The notes under the pieces were generated by a model. That model saw only the letters and a program-made list of their open reading frames with translations, did no database searches and was not told the origin of the DNA. Position numbers and translations under genes: made by a program. This document shows positions 27,023-32,338 of a stretch of DNA of 32,338 nt, piece after piece. Source of the DNA: Rhodothermaceae bacterium bin80 (lineage in GTDB: Bacteria > Bacteroidota > Rhodothermia > Rhodothermales > Bin80); assembly GCA_002238805.1 (NCBI GenBank), contig MPNB01000039.1, positions 1 to 32,338 of the forward strand, read 5' to 3'. Numbering within the stretch: the stretch's first letter is position 1; every line of letters starts with the position of its first letter.

Positions 27023-27462
27023 TGCTGGGGGAGCTCAGCCAGTGTATCTGCAGGAATAGCTCCTACATACTCATATTCATGTCCTTCCTGAAGTCCGAGT
27101 GTCTGCGCACGCCGGTAAATAACAGAAGGACCCGTAGCAGCGTTGTGTTCCGCCAGGGTGCGGTTATGCTGCAGGTGAAGACGGACGTTTTCGCGGCGCT
27201 GGATATTTATTTCATCCAGTAGATCCTGCGATTGATAAACGTGACCAATATAGATCGTGAGTGCGCCTGCAATAGCAAAGACCATCAGGCCAAAGCGCAG
27301 GGTTGATATACGCGCTAAAACTCTCGGTTTCGGAGAGATTTCATCTATGACCGTCAGCTCTTGCCAGCCGCGGACAGTGCGCATCGCTTCCTCCACTGCA
27401 CGTCGAGTGCGCGGGGTTCGGTCGCGGGGTCCTGTATTCCTAAAATTGCGGCTATACGCCAT
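27019..27462 (-). CDS. ftsL: FtsL-like cell division protein
   Basis: A small bitopic divisome protein that recruits and activates FtsW/FtsI. 147 aa: a long basic cytoplasmic N-terminus (about 1-55, RNTGPRDRTPRTRR), one transmembrane helix at about 56-76 (RFGLMVFAIAGALTIYIGHVY), then a coiled-coil-like segment about 77-105 (QDLLDEINIQRRENVRLHLQHN) and a short tail (VIYRRAQTLGLQEGHEYEYVG) of the type seen in FtsL. Sequence is poorly conserved in this family; the call rests on topology and position between rsmH and ftsI. ATGA overlap with ftsI. Confidence 0.85.
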   Translation of the reverse strand: MAYSRNFRNTGPRDRTPRTRRAVEEAMRTVRGWQELTVIDEISPKPRVLARISTLRFGLMVFAIAGALTIYIGHVYQSQDLLDEINIQRRENVRLHLQHNRTLAEHNAATGPSVIYRRAQTLGLQEGHEYEYVGAIPADTLAELPQQ

Positions 27463-27475
27463 AATAAAACTTTAT

Positions 27476-28426
27476 CTATGCACTGCCTGGAAATGAGCAA
27501 CGGACACCGGCTCGCAGTTTTGCACTTCGGGACCGGCGATTAGCGGTAATCTCTGTGGCGTCTGGTACCACAGGTCGGCGCGTGAGCGGTTGCCAAGGCA
27601 CAAGCCTCACACCATAGACATCCCGCTCGGGCTCGCCCGTCAGGACCCCATCCCTCAGCATGCGCTTCACCATACGATCCTCCAGAGAGTGATAGCTGAT
27701 CACTACCAGGCGTCCGCCTTCGGCCACTACCCGTGCGCTGGCATCCAGAACCTGTGCCAGCTCGTCCATTTCACCGTTCACAGCAATACGCAGTGCCTGG
27801 AATGTGCGGGCCACTGCCCGTGATTCCCATCGCAAGGGGACTGCGCTGCGCACAGCTGTAGCCAAATCCGTCGTGGTTCCTATTGGCCGACATGCCACAA
27901 CACGTTGGGCTATTCGTCGTGCATGAGGTTCCTCTCCCCAGCGGCGGAGGATTTTGCGCAGTGCACCCTCTGTAAACCTATTCACGATATCGGCTGCAGT
28001 CATCTGCGACTCCGCATCCATTCGCATGTCTAGAGGAGCCGTCTGGCGATGACTGAAGCCTCTTGGGCCGTGATCCAATTGGTATGAAGAGACCCCTAGG
28101 TCAAGCAGCAGCCCCGTGATAGGCGTGTGATCCTGCACAAGAGCCTCCAAGTTGCTGAAAGCGCCTTGATACACTATTAACCGCTTCGAATCAATGGCCT
28201 CGGGTAGTCGCATCTCCACGGCATGCACCGCATCGGCATCCCGATCAATTGCAATCACGCATCCTTTGGGCGAAAGCGCAGAGAGGATAGCCTCAACATG
28301 TCCCCCTCCTCCTGCAGTAGCGTCAACGTACATGCCGTTTGTATCCGTTACCAGATATTCCAGTACAGTATGACAGAGAACCGGTGTGTGGTAGGCGGTT
28401 GCGTACGGCCCTTTTGCCGTCAACAT
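27476..28426 (-). CDS. rsmH: 16S rRNA m4C1402 methyltransferase
   Basis: SAM-dependent methyltransferase (formerly MraW) acting on C1402 of 16S rRNA in the ribosomal P site. 316 aa. The SAM-binding DATAGGGGH is at 35-43; other landmarks are LLDLGVSSYQLDHGPRGFSH, PLDMRMD, IVNRFTEGALRKILRRWGEE and SYHSLEDRMVK. Starts by ATG 28426, overlapping mraZ by seven bases, so the two are translated together, the usual mraZ-rsmH pair at the head of a dcw cluster. Confidence 0.97.
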   Translation of the reverse strand: MLTAKGPYATAYHTPVLCHTVLEYLVTDTNGMYVDATAGGGGHVEAILSALSPKGCVIAIDRDADAVHAVEMRLPEAIDSKRLIVYQGAFSNLEALVQDHTPITGLLLDLGVSSYQLDHGPRGFSHRQTAPLDMRMDAESQMTAADIVNRFTEGALRKILRRWGEEPHARRIAQRVVACRPIGTTTDLATAVRSAVPLRWESRAVARTFQALRIAVNGEMDELAQVLDASARVVAEGGRLVVISYHSLEDRMVKRMLRDGVLTGEPERDVYGVRLVPWQPLTRRPVVPDATEITANRRSRSAKLRAGVRCSFPGSA

Positions 28427-28869
28427 CCATCTCCCATCACTTGCGTCGCAAGCGTCTCATAGTCCGCTTCCTCAGCCGCCAAATATTCGTCAAATTTTTG
28501 GGGATCCCAGATTTCAATGTGTCTCTGACTTCCGAGAATCAATGCATTCTGTTTTATGCCCGCGTACTCAAGTAGCGGTCTTTGAAGCGCGATACGACCC
28601 TTTTTATCTAAAATCACTTCCTCCGCCCACCTCAGGAACCGACGGGTAAAAGCCCTGTCCCGCCGGTTGTATGGATTCAGTCCCTCAATGTCACTTTCAA
28701 TATTTCTCCACCTGTCGAGCGGATACGCATAAATACATTCCTCGAACCCACGCGTGATTACGAATGTCTCTCGTGCATCTGTGCTCATACAGGCACGCAT
28801 TTTCGCAGGAACCGCTATGCGTCCCTTTACGTCTATCGAATATGTTGCCTGCCCCTTGAAACCTGACAT
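28420..28869 (-). CDS. mraZ: Transcriptional regulator MraZ
   Basis: DNA-binding repressor of the dcw operon, forming a ring of subunits with paired SpoVT/AbrB folds. 149 aa with two repeats: YSIDVKGRIAVPAKMR at about 10-25 and VILDKKGRIALQRPLLEYA at about 88-106, each containing the KGRI core. Known MraZ proteins bind tandem TGGGN boxes upstream of their own gene; such boxes are present 49-74 bases before this ATG, supporting autoregulation. First gene of the cluster; nothing odd in length or sequence. Confidence 0.97.
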   Translation of the reverse strand: MSGFKGQATYSIDVKGRIAVPAKMRACMSTDARETFVITRGFEECIYAYPLDRWRNIESDIEGLNPYNRRDRAFTRRFLRWAEEVILDKKGRIALQRPLLEYAGIKQNALILGSQRHIEIWDPQKFDEYLAAEEADYETLATQVMGDGC

Positions 28870-28889
28870 TCGGCGTTACCCGAGTATAA

Positions 28890-28899
28890 CCTCGCGAGG
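28890..28899. repeat. Perfect 10-bp palindrome CCTCGCGAGG in the mraZ leader
   Basis: Lies 21 bases upstream of the mraZ ATG, between the TGGG boxes and the start codon. It could be an operator, a small mRNA hairpin or chance. No family motif is recognised. Confidence 0.3.
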
Positions 28900-28917
28900 A
28901 TATGATACGAAAAATTT

Positions 28918-28942
28918 CCCACTTTTCCCCACTTTTTCCCCA
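28918..28942 (-). promoter_or_regulatory. MraZ operator: three tandem TGGG boxes
   Basis: On the minus strand three boxes read TGGGG (28938-28942), TGGGG (28927-28931) and TGGG (28918-28921), each followed by an A-run, repeated every 10-11 bases, that is, once per helical turn. This is the arrangement described for MraZ binding sites (direct TGGG-type repeats near mraZ). The operator overlaps the end of the proposed -7 element, so binding should block transcription initiation. Confidence 0.75.
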
Positions 28943-28971
28943 AGATACTCTTTTTTTCTTTATTGTGCAAA
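28940..28971 (-). promoter_or_regulatory. Candidate mraZ/dcw promoter, Bacteroidota type
   Basis: Minus-strand TTTG (28968-28971), a 20-base A-rich spacer, then TATCTTGG (28940-28947) match the TTTG/TAnnTTTG promoter of the Bacteroidota sigma factor closely. Initiation would fall near 28930-28935, among the TGGG boxes. Not tested. Confidence 0.45.
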
Positions 28972-29081
28972 GATTCTCCCCCTATATGTCCGAATATCCT
29001 TGCCCAATGCACCTATCCTGTCAGGTGGGATGCATGCTGTCGTACCAGATGGGATTCCGGTCAGGAAGCAGTTAACGGGTC

Positions 29082-30722
29082 CTATCTTCTTTCGGATGCT
29101 GCAAACGCGCCGGTCGCTGCAGAAACAAATGATGTGAAAAGGGGATGGGGGCGGCCAACGGTAGATCGATATTCCGGATGGAACTGCACGCCGATATACC
29201 AGGGATGAGTGGGCCATTCAGCAATCTCCACGAGTCCGTTTGCTGGATTTATGCCCGTGAACTGGATCCCCTGTGCTTCCAGATAATGCCTGAGCGCATT
29301 GTTGATCTCATATCGATGACGATGCCGTTCACGTACCATCGTCTCTTTGTAAATAGAATGCACGAGCGACCCCTCAACTAGCCGGCAATCATACGCACCA
29401 AGCCGCATCGTACCGCCCTTATCAAATACTCCCTTCTGATCCTCCATCAGATCAATAACCGGCCAGTGGGAGTCTGGATTAAACTCGGTAGAATCAGCAT
29501 CTTCCATGCTGCATTCATCACGTGCAAACGCAATAATTGCACACTGCAGCCCCAGACAAATACCCAAGAAGGGGATGTTATTGATACGTGCGTATCGAGC
29601 CGCCTCAATCTTGCCCTCAATACCACGTGTTCCAAAACCAGGCGCTACCAGAATACCTGTCACATCACCGAGCATCGCTTCACAGTTCTGTTCGCTTATG
29701 TTCTCGCTCTCCACAAGCTTCAGGTCCACATGAACGGATAACTTTGCGCCCGCCAGTATGAACGACTCAGAGATTGACTTATAAGCATCTTGATGTGCCA
29801 CATATTTGCCCACAAGTGCAATGCGAACCTCCTGCCCCGGTGCATGCAGCCGCTGGATGAAACGCGTCCAGTTCGCCAGATCCGGCTCGTCCGTTAAGCG
29901 CCTGTTAGCCACACTATCTGTAATTCTCAGGCGTTCAAGCATAAGTTTTTGGACCCCTTCCTTTGCAAGCTGAAGCGGCACCTCATAAATAGAACGTGCG
30001 TCAAGTGCCTCTATCACTGCTCGTGTCTCCACGTTGCAGAACCGTGCTATCTTGTGCCGTAATTCTGCATCCAGTGAGCGCTCAGCCCGGCATACCAAAA
30101 GATCCGGCTGGAGTCCGTAGGAGAGCAGCATTTTGACTGAATGCTGGGTCGGTTTGGTTTTCAGCTCTCCGGCCGCTGCCAGATACGGCACGAGGGTTAA
30201 GTGAGCAATCTGGACATTCATTGCGCCCTTTTCGTAGCGCAACTGTCGAATGGCCTCGAGGTATGGCAGGCTCTCAATATCTCCGACCGTACCGCCTATT
30301 TCTGAGATCACAACATCCAGGTCCTGTTCTTCAGGAAGGCGCAGGATCCAGCTTTTGATTTCGTCGATGATATGGGGGACGACCTGTACCGTCTTTCCCA
30401 GATACTCACCGGCACGTTCCTTGCCTATAACTTCACTGTATACGCGGCCGGTGGTGATGTTATTAGCCTGGCTTGTTTCGTGCCCCAGGAACCGTTCGTA
30501 GTGCCCAAGATCCAGATCTGTTTCCGCCCCATCATCCGTGACGAAAACTTCTCCGTGTTCATAGGGATTCATGGTGCCTGGATCCACGTTTATGTATGGA
30601 TCCAGTTTTAGGATAGAAACCCTCAGGCCATGGCTTTCAAGAAGCCTGCCCAGGGAAGCACAGAAGATTCCCTTACCAAGCGAAGACGAAACGCCTCCTG
30701 TCACGAAAATATATTTTGTCAC
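29082..30722 (-). CDS. pyrG: CTP synthase
   Basis: Converts UTP, ATP and glutamine to CTP; cytoplasmic, tetrameric. 546 aa from GTG 30722 (MTKYIFVTGGVSSSLGKG), which matches the conserved PyrG N-terminus; an in-frame TTG at 30734 would add four residues. The amidoligase domain has the P-loop SSSLGKGI at 12-19, KLDPYINVDPGTMNPYEHGEVFV and DLDLGHYERF. The C-terminal class I glutamine amidotransferase has nucleophile Cys389 in GICLGLQ and the triad's His515/Glu517 in QFHPEY. Located 212 bases upstream of mraZ on the same strand; separate promoter for mraZ suggests an independent unit. Confidence 0.97.
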   Translation of the reverse strand: MTKYIFVTGGVSSSLGKGIFCASLGRLLESHGLRVSILKLDPYINVDPGTMNPYEHGEVFVTDDGAETDLDLGHYERFLGHETSQANNITTGRVYSEVIGKERAGEYLGKTVQVVPHIIDEIKSWILRLPEEQDLDVVISEIGGTVGDIESLPYLEAIRQLRYEKGAMNVQIAHLTLVPYLAAAGELKTKPTQHSVKMLLSYGLQPDLLVCRAERSLDAELRHKIARFCNVETRAVIEALDARSIYEVPLQLAKEGVQKLMLERLRITDSVANRRLTDEPDLANWTRFIQRLHAPGQEVRIALVGKYVAHQDAYKSISESFILAGAKLSVHVDLKLVESENISEQNCEAMLGDVTGILVAPGFGTRGIEGKIEAARYARINNIPFLGICLGLQCAIIAFARDECSMEDADSTEFNPDSHWPVIDLMEDQKGVFDKGGTMRLGAYDCRLVEGSLVHSIYKETMVRERHRHRYEINNALRHYLEAQGIQFTGINPANGLVEIAEWPTHPWYIGVQFHPEYRSTVGRPHPLFTSFVSAATGAFAASERR

Positions 30723-30782
30723 CTCAGTTCGCAAAAATTACGCTGGTTAATTCTAAGTCTGAACCGCGGCACTAGGGCCTAG

Positions 30783-30799
30783 CAAAAGTAAGACTTTTG
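30783..30799 (-). terminator. Small hairpin between methyltransferase and pyrG
   Basis: CAAAAGT (30783-30789) and ACTTTTG (30793-30799) pair perfectly around 3 bases, directly after the methyltransferase stop. The stem is AT-rich and no U-run follows, so termination is uncertain. Confidence 0.3.
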
Positions 30800-30809
30800 G
30801 CTGGCCTTA

Positions 30810-31619
30810 TCAAGTTTCCCGACGAGCAACGACAATCAGGCCCGTTCCTGCATCATTATTGCGACGTAGATCCACCGCGTTCAGGGACAGTCCTAACGGT
30901 AATACAGGGATGTAATAGAGCGCAACCAACGGCGCCAACAACAAGGATCTACCCAATAGCAGCATTGGTACCTTAATCAGCATACGCCAGGCTGCCGATC
31001 CTACCGGTCCGTAGCTGTAGTGTGATTCTTCTATTTTCAGCCCAGCATCTTCAAGCTTTCGAGTCAATTCTCCGAGATTGTAGCCATCTCGCACATGCTC
31101 ACCGATGAAGCTGGATTGTCCATCGGCTTTGACATCAGATCCGCCCTGGTCGCTAGGCGTGCTAATGATAAGACGCCCCCCCGGAAGCAAGCGCCGCGAA
31201 AAGTGACCTATGGCAACCTCATCGGCCTCAATATGCTCAAGAATGTCCACTGCCAAGATGCAGTCAAAAGCTCCCTTGACTTTGGGTTTCGTCACGTCAT
31301 CAACCAACAGCTCGACCCGATCAGACAGACCGAAGGCCAGAAAACAGCGGGCTGCCCGGTCAAGGTAATCTTTCTTAACGTCTATCCCGGTGACCGAAAC
31401 TCCCGAATACTTTCGTAGCACATACCAGGCATACTGTCCGAAGCCTGTACCGGCATCCAGAAGCCTTGAGCCGGGGCCGAGGCTCAATTTTCGCAGTACA
31501 CGATGGACATACCACGTTCGGAGGAATAATAAATCCAGAATTCCAAAAAGGATCGGGAGCAATCTCGGACGCGAGTCAAGCAGGCTGCCAAGCCGATCCT
31601 TGATCGGGTCATACTCCAT
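30810..31619 (-). CDS. Class I SAM-dependent methyltransferase, function unknown
   Basis: A Rossmann-fold methyltransferase, 269 aa from ATG 31619. Motif I LLDAGTGFGQYAWYV starts near residue 53, the acidic end of strand 2 is D80 in TGIDVKKDYLD, and later VDILEHI and LLPGGRLIISTPSDQGG match the Methyltransf_11/UbiE/Coq5-like group. An N-terminal hydrophobic stretch (about 19-35, RLLPILFGILDLLFLRT) and a long C-terminal one (about 218-250, MLLLGRSLLLAPLVALYYIPVLPLG) suggest membrane association, so the substrate may be a lipid, quinone or envelope precursor. An in-frame ATG at 31682 would add 21 residues. No substrate can be assigned from sequence or neighbours. Confidence 0.8.
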   Translation of the reverse strand: MEYDPIKDRLGSLLDSRPRLLPILFGILDLLFLRTWYVHRVLRKLSLGPGSRLLDAGTGFGQYAWYVLRKYSGVSVTGIDVKKDYLDRAARCFLAFGLSDRVELLVDDVTKPKVKGAFDCILAVDILEHIEADEVAIGHFSRRLLPGGRLIISTPSDQGGSDVKADGQSSFIGEHVRDGYNLGELTRKLEDAGLKIEESHYSYGPVGSAAWRMLIKVPMLLLGRSLLLAPLVALYYIPVLPLGLSLNAVDLRRNNDAGTGLIVVARRET

Positions 31620-32338
31620 CAGGTGTGATTTTTGTGGTTCTATCGTGATCCATATGGAGTGATTAATTTTGGGTCCGACCAAATATAGAAGTATTCAATG
31701 GGAAAAGTTCTCGTTGCAATGATGCGATACAGCTTAGGATTAGGACACGACTAGGGGCGATAAGATACTGTTGGATGGGCAGAAGCAGCAGATTGACCTC
31801 TACTTAATCCCCACGGCAATTCTATTACGGGATATTGTGATAGGTATTGGGAGGAACCAGATATACTATTCTTCGCCGACCTCTTCATAAAGAGATGCTT
31901 CCCGATGGCATGACTTGTCCCGCACTAATGGATACCCACGTACTATAATTCCCTGGTGTAGTATAGCAAGTTCCAATTACGGGCGATATGTATTGTTTTA
32001 GGTTACATTTTTAGGACAGATAGCCACGAAGAAGGATACTTGAGCAATTGCGACGGCTGATCAATCTGGTGTACGCATGCTAGGCCATATGCTCAATATT
32101 TGAATTCGTCGGAGCTGCCATTATCTTTCTACTCGGGCTCGCGGTTACCGCTACCGAAAGGGGAAGACATGGGTTCTCCATCTTTGCTTGGCGCAAGTTT
32201 GCAATTGTAGTGGATTTTTTCGCGGATCTTTGCTGTCCCCTATTTTTCAGGGGAGTTCAAAAAGGGCTATTTTTCGTTCTTTTCTTACACGTCGGCGTCC
32301 TCTTTTGGGGGGCGTTTCGCCTTGATTCGTCGGGTATA
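31620..32338. other. Non-coding right end, no convincing gene
   Basis: About 720 AT-richer bases without a long open frame, tRNA-like fold or CRISPR repeat that I can see. The first ~60 bases may hold the methyltransferase leader. From about 32235 the composition changes: CTGTCCCCTATTTTTCAGGGG forms a small interrupted palindrome, and the minus strand downstream could be the end of another coding region cut by the window edge. Confidence 0.45.

Noticed and set aside
29036-29085. CCGGTCAGGAAGCAG resembles the conserved tip of the bacterial SRP (4.5S) RNA.
   Set aside because: The GGAA tetraloop and the flanking symmetric-loop pairing are not in place, and no long complementary arms are seen, so an ffs gene is not supported.
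31683-32234. Search for tRNA, CRISPR or small RNA in the right-hand gap.
   Set aside because: No cloverleaf, no repeated unit with spacers and no strong terminator hairpin could be seen by eye.

Overview
The window reads as chromosomal DNA of a Gram-negative bacterium of the Bacteroidota/Rhodothermota side of the tree. This rests on the order of the division and cell-wall genes (murF missing between murE and mraY), a PASTA-bearing FtsI, a meso-DAP type MurE, a choice-of-anchor-B propeller protein, an OmpA protein with PKD domains, weak Shine-Dalgarno sequences, and promoter candidates of the TTTG/TAnnTTTG type. Species cannot be named from the sequence.

Left part (1-5144): an accessory island. 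The edge cuts through an IS transposase (minus strand, IS1634-like N-terminus). Its 5' flank runs directly into a type III modification methyltransferase gene that has lost its front half, including the DPPY catalytic motif. The matching restriction subunit (res) follows intact, overlapping by ATGA. The likely state is an IS-inactivated type III restriction-modification system.

Middle part (5145-12087): a secreted protein with seven FG-GAP blades plus a choice-of-anchor-B domain (minus). It is divergent from a tightly packed plus-strand trio: a 146-aa unknown, a cyclophilin lipoprotein and lysyl-tRNA synthetase (lysS). Convergent to these lies queG (epoxyqueuosine reductase).

Right part (12032-28971), all minus strand and read from high to low coordinates: a complete Bacteroidota-style dcw cluster, mraZ-rsmH-ftsL-ftsI-murE-mraY-murD-ftsW-murG-murC-ftsQ-ftsA-ftsZ, followed by rpsT (S20) and an OmpA/PKD outer-membrane protein that ends in a clear hairpin terminator. 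Most junctions overlap by ATGA or are a few bases apart. A tandem set of TGGG boxes upstream of mraZ looks like the MraZ operator. The cluster makes UDP-MurNAc-pentapeptide (murC, murD, murE; murF elsewhere), lipid I and II (mraY, murG), and the septal machinery that polymerises and crosslinks them (ftsW, ftsI, ftsQ, ftsL, ftsA, ftsZ).

Upstream of mraZ lie pyrG (CTP synthase) and a SAM methyltransferase with a hydrophobic C-terminal segment, both minus strand. The last 700 bases hold no convincing gene, though the final 100 or so may be the start of another mobile element.

Most of the window is well-known core biology, and I did not find a clearly new multi-gene system. The items most worth a second look are the C9 homopolymer in ftsI just before its PASTA domain, the MraZ operator/promoter arrangement, the IS-broken type III system, and the unknown gene coupled to the cyclophilin and lysS.
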